From an uncultured Geobacteraceae bacterium (lineage in GTDB: Bacteria > Desulfobacterota > Desulfuromonadia > Geobacterales > Pseudopelobacteraceae), in the NCBI GenBank assembly GCA_903879825.1, contig CAIRND010000498.1, positions 1-6,191 of the forward strand: DNA of 6,191 bases, in the 5' to 3' direction. The position numbers were made by a program, and so were the translations under genes. The notes beneath the pieces are model-generated. The model was not told the DNA's origin. It saw nothing but the letters and a program-made list of their open reading frames with translations, and ran no database searches. Positions 1-6,136 of the stretch are shown piece after piece; the stretch's first letter is position 1; each line of letters starts with the position of its first letter.

Positions 1-25
1 CACTCCCTAATACCCGCAATATCAT
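1..25 (-). CDS. 5' end of a divergent gene, possible MBL-fold hydrolase (partial)
   Basis: Read on the minus strand, an ATG at 25-23 is preceded by a near-perfect Shine-Dalgarno AAGGAG (36-31) with a 5-nt spacer. Eight codons follow before the window edge, giving MILRVLGS. No stop is reached. The short hydrophobic strand ending in V-L-G-S resembles the first beta strand of metallo-beta-lactamase-fold proteins (ribonuclease Z-like, or the 3',5'-cyclic nucleotide phosphodiesterase type). Eight residues cannot establish a family, so the product assignment is a guess. The existence of the gene start is better supported, by the ribosome binding site and by the lack of any other coding explanation for this edge. 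It is divergent from the ATPase gene at 252. Confidence 0.5.
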
Positions 26-55
26 AGCAACTCCTTGGCAAACTACGTTGTTTAA

Positions 56-68
56 TAGTGAGTCACTA
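56..68. promoter_or_regulatory. 13-bp dyad in the divergent intergenic region, possible operator
   Basis: TAGTGA-G-TCACTA is a perfect inverted repeat with 6-bp arms around one central base. It lies 31 bp upstream of the putative minus-strand start at 25 and 184 bp upstream of the ATPase start. A second, imperfect dyad (AAAC-t-ACGT-t-GTTT, 40-53) lies beside it. The arms resemble neither the CRP pattern TGTGA-N6-TCACA nor any operator I can name. The symmetry and the position are seen in the sequence; a regulatory role is inference. About one or two dyads of this size are expected by chance in a whole 6-kb window. Confidence 0.25.
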
Positions 69-182
69 CCCCGTTTACCATTTTTACCGTATAAAGTCAT
101 CTCTAATTCTAAGTTGTGCAGGGTATCAATCAGTCAAAACGGATGAACCAAACTTCGCAGATAGACAGTTGTTGAATAACGC

Positions 183-210
183 TTGAGATATGCCTTAAAT
201 CTGATATTCT
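183..210 (+). promoter_or_regulatory. Putative sigma70 promoter for the GAF-ATPase gene
   Basis: TTGAGA (183-188, 5 of 6 to the -35 consensus) is followed after 16 bp by TATTCT (205-210, 4 of 6 to the -10 consensus). Transcription would start near 217, giving a leader of about 35 nt before the ATG at 252. The rest of 26-251 holds no convincing gene. The -10 element is only moderate, so this is a candidate rather than a firm call. Confidence 0.35.
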
Positions 211-240
211 TACATACTTTCATTTACCTGCCCGATTCAC

Positions 241-244
241 AGGA
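241..244 (+). promoter_or_regulatory. Ribosome binding site that decides the ATPase start
   Basis: AGGA at 241-244 lies 7 nt before the ATG at 252. It favours this start over an in-frame TTG at 183, which would add 23 residues, has no ribosome binding site and overlaps the putative -35 element. Confidence 0.6.
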
Positions 245-251
245 TGATGCC

Positions 252-2552
252 ATGCTTCAGGAAACAGACGCATTACGACAGCAACTTGAATATCGAAAGC
301 GGCTGATGGATAAAATAAACGAGATCCACTCTGCTGACAACCTCAATACCATTCTGATCAATATTAAGGATAGCATCGCAGACCTTTTCAGTGCGGAACG
401 TATAACCATCTATCTTGCGGATGCCAAGCGCAACCTGCTGATTTCAAAGGTCATGAGCGGTAGTGAAATCAAGCAGATTGTTGTGCCGATCAGTGATATG
501 AGTCTTTCCGGTTATTGTGCAATCGGTGGAACGATTATCAACATAAAAGACGCGTATGATCTGCATGAATTAAAGATGATCGGCAGCAACCTTAAATTTG
601 ACGACAGTTGGGATAAGAAAACCGGCTTTACTACCAAGCAGGTACTTTGCGTACCAATGAAGTTTCAAAAAACACTGATCGGCGTTATTCAGATCATCAA
701 TAAAAAAGGGGATATCCCCTATGACGACACTGATATTAGTTACGCGATGGAGCTGGCCACTTCACTCTCCATAGCCATCCACAATATCTACCGTCTTTCC
801 GTTACAACGAAGGTTATTCGTAATAAATCCCGCTATAATTTTCTACTGGATAAAAATCTTGTCGATGACAGAATTTTGGAAAAAGCGGCAATACATCCTG
901 ATGTTGCAAAAACAGGGATGGACGCTGTACTGATGCTTGAGTATGGAGTCAGCAAAGAAGATATGGCAAAAAATCTATCTTTCTATTTCGGAGCTGAATT
1001 TGTAGGTTACGACCCGACAATACAGCCGATTGAAGATGATTTGCTTAAACGGGTCAAGCCGGAGCGACTTACGAAGGAGTGGTGGGTTCCATACAAAATT
1101 GAGAACGGAATTCTGCATATCATAATTGATGATCCGACAGATCTTGCACGTCAGGACATGCTCAAGTTTGTCTACCCGGAGTATAAGCGTATTAGTTTTA
1201 TCGGTGCGTTTAAAGAAGATATACTGAGCTATATCAACCTGTTTTACTATCATGGTGCGTCAGGTGCTTCCAGCAGCAGTATTGATGACATTCTAAATAA
1301 ACTTGACTCCGGCGATGACCCTGAAATCGAATCTGAATCTCAACGGGTATCAGAACAGGACAGCGTAATCGTGCAGTTGGTCAATAAAATAATCATCGAT
1401 GCAGTCAACAATAAAGTTTCAGATATCCACATCGAACCGTTTCCCGGCAAAGAAGATATTCAAGTGCGAATGAGAATCGATGGGCGTTGCAAAATTTACC
1501 AAAAGATTCCCTACAAATATAAGTATGCTATTCCTTCGCGCATCAAGATCATGTGTAATCTGGATATATCTGAACGTCGCAAGCCACAGGACGGCAAGAT
1601 CGATTTTAAAAAGTTTGGTCCACTCAACGTTGAATTACGCATTGCTACCGTCCCAACCGCCGGTCAACTTGAAGATGTCGTCATGCGTGTACTGGCATCA
1701 GGTGAGCCGATTCCCTATGACAAGCTAGGCCTAACAGAGCGAAATTCACGCGTTCTTGATGCGTGTGTCAAACAACCTTACGGTTTGGTGCTGGTAGTTG
1801 GGCCGACCGGTTCAGGCAAAACAACCACGCTTCATTCTGCAATTTCAGTTATAAATACGGTCGACAAGAAAATATGGACTGCCGAAGATCCGGTTGAGAT
1901 AACCCAGCGTGGTCTGCGACAAGTTCAGGTGCATCCCAAGATCGGCTTTACCTTTGCTGCTGCACTCCGCTCGTTCCTTCGTGCTGACCCGGATGTTATT
2001 ATGGTCGGTGAGATGCGCGACCAGGAAACAGCTGAAATTGGTATTGAATGTTCTCTCACCGGCCATTTGGTGTTTTCAACACTGCATACTAATTCGGCAC
2101 CGGAAACGATAACTCGCCTGCTTGATATGGAACTCGATCCGTTCAGCTTTTCTGATGCGATCCTCTGTATTCTGGCTCAGCGCCTCGCACGGAGGCTTTG
2201 CTCCTGCAAAGAGGAATATGTTCCCTCCCAGAAAGAGCTTGAAGACATTATCATCGAATACGGTACAGAAAGTTTTGAAAAGACAGGTATTCAACGGTCT
2301 GAGATACGGCTCTGTAAGTCAGTTGGGTGCCCGAAATGTATGGATTCAGGATACAAGGGGCGCCTGGGACTTCATGAGTTACTTGAAGGAACTGATGCTA
2401 TCAAGTCGTTAGTAAAGCGTAAATCAGAAATTGAATTCATCAGAAAGCAGGCAATAGAGGATGGTATGACTACTCTGAAACAGGACGGAATTCTCAAATG
2501 TTTTCAAGGATTGACCGACATCAAAGAAGTCCGCAAAGTCTGTATTAAATAG
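252..2552 (+). CDS. GAF domain-containing GspE/PilB-family (type II secretion / type IV pilus) ATPase
   Basis: Predicted 766-residue cytoplasmic hexameric ATPase of the kind that powers type IV pilus or type II secretion assembly. Domains in order: a short N-terminal coiled coil (about 1-25); a GAF sensor domain (about 28-181) with an NKFDE-like motif N150-K151...Y157...D161; a degenerate GspE N-terminal domain (about 205-335); a Ser/acidic linker (about 355-385); and the ATPase core. In the core are Walker A GPTGSGKT (517-524), an Asp box with E545-D546, Walker B GEMRD (586-590, catalytic E587) and a His box with H605 and H612. The zinc-binding cysteines are C650, C652, C693 and C696; the first pair is C-x-C rather than the usual C-x-x-C. 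All catalytic motifs are intact. GspE and PilB proteins are usually 500-600 residues, and the extra length is the GAF domain. No pilin, platform protein (PilC/GspF) or secretin gene is in the window, so it looks like an orphan motor, and whether it drives pili, secretion or something else is unknown. It is convergent with the zinc-ribbon gene and overlaps it by 8 nt. Confidence 0.93.
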   Translation: MLQETDALRQQLEYRKRLMDKINEIHSADNLNTILINIKDSIADLFSAERITIYLADAKRNLLISKVMSGSEIKQIVVPISDMSLSGYCAIGGTIINIKDAYDLHELKMIGSNLKFDDSWDKKTGFTTKQVLCVPMKFQKTLIGVIQIINKKGDIPYDDTDISYAMELATSLSIAIHNIYRLSVTTKVIRNKSRYNFLLDKNLVDDRILEKAAIHPDVAKTGMDAVLMLEYGVSKEDMAKNLSFYFGAEFVGYDPTIQPIEDDLLKRVKPERLTKEWWVPYKIENGILHIIIDDPTDLARQDMLKFVYPEYKRISFIGAFKEDILSYINLFYYHGASGASSSSIDDILNKLDSGDDPEIESESQRVSEQDSVIVQLVNKIIIDAVNNKVSDIHIEPFPGKEDIQVRMRIDGRCKIYQKIPYKYKYAIPSRIKIMCNLDISERRKPQDGKIDFKKFGPLNVELRIATVPTAGQLEDVVMRVLASGEPIPYDKLGLTERNSRVLDACVKQPYGLVLVVGPTGSGKTTTLHSAISVINTVDKKIWTAEDPVEITQRGLRQVQVHPKIGFTFAAALRSFLRADPDVIMVGEMRDQETAEIGIECSLTGHLVFSTLHTNSAPETITRLLDMELDPFSFSDAILCILAQRLARRLCSCKEEYVPSQKELEDIIIEYGTESFEKTGIQRSEIRLCKSVGCPKCMDSGYKGRLGLHELLEGTDAIKSLVKRKSEIEFIRKQAIEDGMTTLKQDGILKCFQGLTDIKEVRKVCIK

Positions 2553-2814
2553 TTTCTGTATTAGAAACGGCGGTACTGCAATATTTACACACGGAATCTT
2601 TCCAGGGAAACGTTCTGCCGCAGGTGCCGCACTTCCGAAAATGGCCTGGTATTTCTTTTTCTGGCTTGTGAAAATGAAGGACAACCAGAAAAAATGGAAA
2701 TACCCCCGACAGCATCCCCCACAATAAGGGATTTTTACCACGGGAAATTGCCAACTTGAAGCCCACTGCGGCCGGAAGACCGAAAATAAGCAATAGAAAA
2801 ATTGTTTCACTCAT
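2545..2814 (-). CDS. Small two-helix membrane protein with C-terminal zinc ribbon (function unknown)
   Basis: 89 residues. Two hydrophobic segments (about 4-22 and 30-48) are probably inner-membrane helices. They are joined by a short basic loop (S-R-G-K-N) and followed by a hydrophilic tail. The tail carries four cysteines in a classic zinc-ribbon spacing, C62-x2-C65-x10-C76-x2-C79. The tail is expected to be cytoplasmic, which is inference. The ATG at 2814 has a good ribosome binding site (GAGAGG, 7-nt spacer) that lies in the 14-nt gap after the cyclase stop, so the two genes are almost certainly co-transcribed. The last codons and stop overlap the 3' end of the convergent ATPase gene by 8 nt. 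I recognise no characterised family. The spaced cysteines, the ribosome binding site and the membrane segments make it a real gene rather than a shadow. A longer antisense reading (2810-2424) runs through the ATPase gene and is rejected. Confidence 0.8.
   Translation of the reverse strand: MSETIFLLLIFGLPAAVGFKLAISRGKNPLLWGMLSGVFPFFLVVLHFHKPEKEIPGHFRKCGTCGRTFPWKDSVCKYCSTAVSNTETI
2552..2568. terminator. Small hairpin at the convergent gene ends, weak terminator candidate
   Basis: GTTTCT (2552-2557) and AGAAAC (2563-2568) form a 6-bp stem with a 5-nt loop, starting on the last base of the ATPase stop codon. On the plus strand no T-tract follows. On the minus strand it is followed by TATTTAATA, which is only loosely T-rich. 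The stem is A/T-rich and short, so intrinsic termination is doubtful in either direction. Confidence 0.2.
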
Positions 2815-2886
2815 TGATATACCTCTCTTTATTTGGTCTTAGCCACAAACACCCCGTCCCAATCTTCTGGCGGAGGTACTGCAATA
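2568..2886. repeat. Near-identical 16-bp direct repeat pair (2568-2583 and 2871-2886)
   Basis: The two copies match at 15 of 16 positions (the difference is C versus A at position 4) and lie 303 bp apart. One copy is in the 3' part of the zinc-ribbon gene and the other near the 3' end of the cyclase gene. The two copies are read in different frames (Y-C-S-T-A and F-I-A-V-P). They may be chance similarity. Confidence 0.3.
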
Positions 2887-4919
2887 AACTCTCTGCACCG
2901 CTCAACATAAATATTTGAAACACTGTCTTTCTTGCCAGTAGCCAGTTCCTCAAATAGCTGTTCTGCAACAACGAACTCCCTGTTCCGGTACAGCCTGAGT
3001 GCCTCATCAAACGTACTCTTCATTTTATTGTCCACAACAACCATCAATTCATAAATTGGCACGGGATGATGCTTGCCTTTTACCGCTACCAGGTCGATTT
3101 CTCTAAAAGTCAGACCTTTTCCGGCCAGAAGTTTAGTAGACTCACTGACAATAATATGCGTCCCATACATTTTATTAAGTCCTTCCAAACGGGAAGCTAG
3201 ATTGACGTTATCGCCGATAGCGGTGTAATCAAAGCGCATGGCGGCACCCATGTTTCCGACAACGGCATCACCGGTATTGATCCCCACGCCGATTTCAATA
3301 GCCTGAATGTTCCGTGCGGAAAATGAGCGGTTGATCTCTTCAAGCTTTGCCATCATCTTCAAGGCGGTGCGACAGGCATGGTCTGCATGGTCGGTAACAT
3401 CGAGTGGAGCGTTATAAATAGCCATGATTGCGTCGCCGATATATTTGTCGAGAGTTCCCCTTTCCTCGAGTACTATCAGAGTCATCGGGTTGAGGTATTC
3501 GTTCAGTACCTGGACCAGATCTTCTGGAGTCAGTTTTTCAGAGAGGGAGGTAAAACCACGGATGTCCGAAAACAGGATAGTCACTTCACGCTTCTCACCA
3601 CCCAGCTTAAGACTATCCGGGTTTTTTATGATTTGAGCAACGAGATCTGCAGAGACGTAATTACTGAATGCTTTCTTCATGTAGCGACTTTTACGATCTA
3701 CAACAAGACTACGATAAATTTCTGAACCGATGGTCGTGAGGCCAAGAGCCATCAATGGTGACAGCAGGGATAAATCAATAAGAAATTTACTAAACAGCAA
3801 ATAATTACCCAGAAAATAGAGTGCACTTACACTGCTTACGGCAAGAAAACCCACAGTTGCACTGGGAGCAAGTCCAAGAAGTAGTGCCAGAACAAGTGGT
3901 AACAGGAACAGAATCACTCGTTCAGCGATAATAGTGCTGCTGTTATGGATTATAAAGCGTTGTTCAAGGGTGTTGGCTGCTGCGGTTGCGTGAATCTCCA
4001 CACCAGGGAGGACAGAGTCAAAGGGGGTTGGACGCACATCATAGATACCCATCTCAGTGAAACCGATAAACGCCAGTTTCCCCCGTAGCTCATGTGGTTG
4101 TAACCGCTTTTTAATAATATCAACAGCCGAGTAGGTTTGAATTGTACCACCGGGGCCATAATAATTAACCGGCAGTGCTCCCTCCAGATTGGAAGGAATA
4201 GTGAACTTTCCCAATTGGATTGAACGTACTCCGGAGTTTCCGATACTCACAAAAGCATTTTCATGACAGAACTGCTGTAACGCCTGTAGTACCAACGAGG
4301 GGTATACATCCTCTTTGAACAGCATAAGAAGCGGCACCTGCCTGAAAAGCCCATCAGTATCAACAATTACGTTAAAATAGCCGAAAGACAGCGCACTTTT
4401 ACCTATCAGAGCAATGTTTGCATCCAGACTTTCATATTCTACCAGAGGAACCGAAGTCACCCCGGGGTCAATCTTGATCTGAATTATTTTGGACGATTGC
4501 AGCTGAAGCAACGATTCTGGATCTGTATCCTGTACTTCCTTTCTAAAAAAATATCCCTCAATAACATTGCCGGATTTGGCTAAGCTCTTTGCAAGAGCAG
4601 TATCGGAACCCATACTTTGAGGCTCAGAAAAGACGACGTCAAGCGCGGTTGTTTTTACACCGTATTCAGCCAACCCTTTAACAAGATCGCCAAATATTTC
4701 GCGAGACCAAGGCCAGCGACCGATCTCTTTAATACTTTTATTATCAACAGCAATTATTACAACCGGTGCAACTGGTTTAATTGGACCCCGTATCAACAGA
4801 CGCAGGTCCTTCATTTTAAGCTCTACATTATGGATAAAAGGGAGTGATGCAGTATCAATGCTAAAAATGATGAGTGATGAGGCGAGAGCCAGCAGAAAAA
4901 AAACGAGATATTTGCGCAT
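2829..4919 (-). CDS. CHASE2 domain-containing class III adenylate cyclase
   Basis: Predicted 696-residue membrane-bound cyclase that converts ATP to cAMP. Residues 4-20 form an N-terminal membrane anchor. An extracytoplasmic CHASE2 sensor follows (about 25-325, including the block V-I-I-A-V-D and the W-P-W-S-R element). Three closely spaced membrane helices come next (about 334-402), then a linker and the cytoplasmic catalytic domain (about 443-625). Metal-binding aspartates are D452 (FSDIRGF) and D496 (KYIGDAIMA). Adenine-specifying residues are K492 and D564. The transition-state pair N573 and R577 (NLASR) is present, so the enzyme should be active and ATP-specific rather than a guanylate cyclase. 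Residues 630-696 form the TPR-like tail often seen on this family, ending in a P-P-P...W-D-G-V signature. The chosen ATG at 4919 has GGTGG 8 nt upstream; a GTG at 4931 would add four residues but lacks a ribosome binding site. The gene follows a terminator by about 35 nt and leads into the zinc-ribbon gene. The ligand sensed by CHASE2 is unknown. Confidence 0.93.
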   Translation of the reverse strand: MRKYLVFFLLALASSLIIFSIDTASLPFIHNVELKMKDLRLLIRGPIKPVAPVVIIAVDNKSIKEIGRWPWSREIFGDLVKGLAEYGVKTTALDVVFSEPQSMGSDTALAKSLAKSGNVIEGYFFRKEVQDTDPESLLQLQSSKIIQIKIDPGVTSVPLVEYESLDANIALIGKSALSFGYFNVIVDTDGLFRQVPLLMLFKEDVYPSLVLQALQQFCHENAFVSIGNSGVRSIQLGKFTIPSNLEGALPVNYYGPGGTIQTYSAVDIIKKRLQPHELRGKLAFIGFTEMGIYDVRPTPFDSVLPGVEIHATAAANTLEQRFIIHNSSTIIAERVILFLLPLVLALLLGLAPSATVGFLAVSSVSALYFLGNYLLFSKFLIDLSLLSPLMALGLTTIGSEIYRSLVVDRKSRYMKKAFSNYVSADLVAQIIKNPDSLKLGGEKREVTILFSDIRGFTSLSEKLTPEDLVQVLNEYLNPMTLIVLEERGTLDKYIGDAIMAIYNAPLDVTDHADHACRTALKMMAKLEEINRSFSARNIQAIEIGVGINTGDAVVGNMGAAMRFDYTAIGDNVNLASRLEGLNKMYGTHIIVSESTKLLAGKGLTFREIDLVAVKGKHHPVPIYELMVVVDNKMKSTFDEALRLYRNREFVVAEQLFEELATGKKDSVSNIYVERCREFIAVPPPEDWDGVFVAKTK

Positions 4920-4953
4920 ACGCTTTACCACCAGATAGTTGGAGTCTTCTTTT

Positions 4954-4980
4954 AAAAAAAGGCTGAGCTACTGCCCAACC
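4954..4980 (-). terminator. Intrinsic terminator overlapping the VOC stop codon
   Basis: On the minus strand, GGTTGGGC (4980-4973) pairs with GCTCAGCC (4968-4961) as an 8-bp stem with two G-U pairs and an AGTA tetraloop. Seven Ts follow immediately (4960-4954). The VOC stop codon TAG (4970-4968) lies in the loop and the first base of the descending arm, so the last codons of the VOC gene encode the hairpin. It should end or attenuate the ccdA-VOC transcript. The cyclase starts only 34 nt past the T-tract, with no clear promoter in between, so partial readthrough or a promoter inside the VOC gene is likely. Confidence 0.7.
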
Positions 4981-5399
4981 TTTTTATGAACCGGTATTAT
5001 TTCGTCAAGAACAATCAGATAACCATCAGGATCAAAGCACCACATCTCCTTGACGCCGTAAGGCCTGATCTCAAGAGGGTAAAGCACCTCAAGCCCCTCC
5101 TCCACTATTGCATCACGGATATCCTCAATTTCAGTGACTTCAAAATGAAGGGTAACTCCAATTCCGCGAGGGAACATGCTGAAACGTGGTTCCAAAACCG
5201 GGTGGGCTTTGATGACATCAGCTTCCTCAACAAAAACGATTGCCATACCATCCGTATCAATAACAAGATGATCTGGTGCTCCTTTTGATGTAAACGAACG
5301 ACGCACCGGCAAATCAAGAATACCAGCGTAAAATGCCTCCGTTACCACCAGTTGAGAAACCGTCAACTGAATTGAATGTGGAGCGCGATGTGCTTTCAC
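4968..5399 (-). CDS. VOC superfamily (glyoxalase/bleomycin-resistance fold) protein
   Basis: 143 residues with two beta-alpha-beta-beta-beta modules, the normal size for a one-domain VOC protein. Module 1 covers about 8-60 (I-Q-L-T-V-S-Q-L, then F-Y-x-G-I-L-D-L). Module 2 covers about 80-133 (L-H-F-E-V-T-E-I-E-D-I, then the hallmark C-F-D-P-D-G-Y-L-I). By eye alignment to glyoxalase I and dioxygenase relatives, the usual metal-ligand positions hold S9, T83 and V130 rather than His or Glu. A metal-dependent lyase or dioxygenase role is therefore unlikely, and ligand binding or another reaction is possible; the substrate is unknown. The start is GTG at 5399, which overlaps the ccdA stop as GTGA (4 nt), with AAGGGG 5 nt upstream inside ccdA. 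The two genes are thus translationally coupled. Its 3' end forms the terminator at 4954-4980. Confidence 0.85.
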   Translation of the reverse strand: MKAHRAPHSIQLTVSQLVVTEAFYAGILDLPVRRSFTSKGAPDHLVIDTDGMAIVFVEEADVIKAHPVLEPRFSMFPRGIGVTLHFEVTEIEDIRDAIVEEGLEVLYPLEIRPYGVKEMWCFDPDGYLIVLDEIIPVHKKVGQ

Positions 5400-6127
5400 T
5401 CAAACCCCTTATAAAAAAGTGTGACATAGCTGGACAGACGTGAAAGCCAGTTCGTGTAGATCAGCACGCCGACCACAATGAGAAGAATCCCCGTGATTAT
5501 TTCAAACATATGGATAAATCTTTTGAAGCGGTTGAACAGAACCAGAAAACGGTGCATGGCAAGTGCCGAAAGAAAGAACGGAACCCCCAATCCCAAAGAA
5601 TAGAGCAACAGCAGGATTATCCCCTGAGATACATGTTCTTCAGTCGCTGCGACAGCTAGAATAGCGGCCAGAATAGGACCGATGCACGGAGTCCATCCGG
5701 CCGCAAAGGCAATGCCAACCAGAAAGCTTCCTGCATACCCTGCCGGTTTATGTTTAATTGAGACTCTTTTTTCACCTAACAAAAATCTGAGAGGCACAAT
5801 ACCGGTTACATGAACGCCGAGTAATACGAGTAAAATACCGCCAACTTTTCTGATAATGGTAGAGTTTTCATGCAAAAATGAGCCGATATATGTTGCAGAG
5901 GCTCCCAAAAGGACAAACACAACGGTGAAGCCGCAAATGAAACATAATGAGTGGAGAATTGATTTTTGGCGGATGATATGCGTGGGGTGCTCAGCCTGCA
6001 AATCGGCATAAGAAATGCCGGTGATATACATAATATAAGACGGTATCAGTGGAAACACGCACGGAGACAAAAACGAGAGCAGGCCGGCAATGAATGCGCC
6101 GATATAGGTCACTTCCTGACTGATCAT
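5396..6127 (-). CDS. ccdA: CcdA-type cytochrome c biogenesis / thiol-disulfide transmembrane electron carrier
   Basis: 243 residues with about six membrane helices, the usual size for CcdA (the membrane core of DsbD). Members of this family take electrons from cytoplasmic thioredoxin and pass them across the inner membrane to periplasmic thiol proteins, for example those that reduce apocytochrome c before haem attachment. The two signature motifs are present: S-P-C-V-F-P-L-I-P-S-Y in helix 1 with C23, and G-W-T-P-C-I-G-P in helix 4 with C148. These cysteines are the expected redox pair. An unusual extra C62-x-x-C65 sits at the start of helix 2. The ATG at 6127 is preceded by AGGA overlapping the stop of the upstream gene (gap 9 nt). 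The gene ends in a 4-nt overlap with the VOC gene. An alternative reading as a general DsbD-like or ScsB-like reductase partner cannot be excluded, since no cytochrome assembly gene is visible. Confidence 0.9.
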   Translation of the reverse strand: MISQEVTYIGAFIAGLLSFLSPCVFPLIPSYIMYITGISYADLQAEHPTHIIRQKSILHSLCFICGFTVVFVLLGASATYIGSFLHENSTIIRKVGGILLVLLGVHVTGIVPLRFLLGEKRVSIKHKPAGYAGSFLVGIAFAAGWTPCIGPILAAILAVAATEEHVSQGIILLLLYSLGLGVPFFLSALAMHRFLVLFNRFKRFIHMFEIITGILLIVVGVLIYTNWLSRLSSYVTLFYKGFE

Positions 6128-6136
6128 AGCGGTTTC

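Noticed and set aside
35..52. Sigma54-like TTGGCA...TTG pattern
   Set aside because: The spacing between the GG and the downstream G is one base too long and the GC element is missing.
183..251. Upstream in-frame TTG start adding 23 residues to the ATPase
   Set aside because: No ribosome binding site, it lies over the putative promoter, and the ATG at 252 has AGGA at good spacing.
205..335. c-di-GMP-binding MshEN motif in the ATPase N-terminal domain
   Set aside because: The R-L-G-x-x-L type pattern is not present in the aligned region, so c-di-GMP binding is not supported.
707..720. Perfect 14-bp palindrome AGGGGATATCCCCT
   Set aside because: It lies inside the GAF coding region, and about one such palindrome in a few windows of this size is expected by chance.
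2424..2810. 128-residue minus-strand open frame
   Set aside because: It is antisense to the 3' end of the ATPase gene and out of frame with the better supported zinc-ribbon gene, whose spaced cysteines and ribosome binding site argue for it.
4920..4931. GTG start four codons upstream for the cyclase
   Set aside because: No Shine-Dalgarno at a suitable distance; GGTGG fits the ATG at 4919 better. The difference is only four residues.
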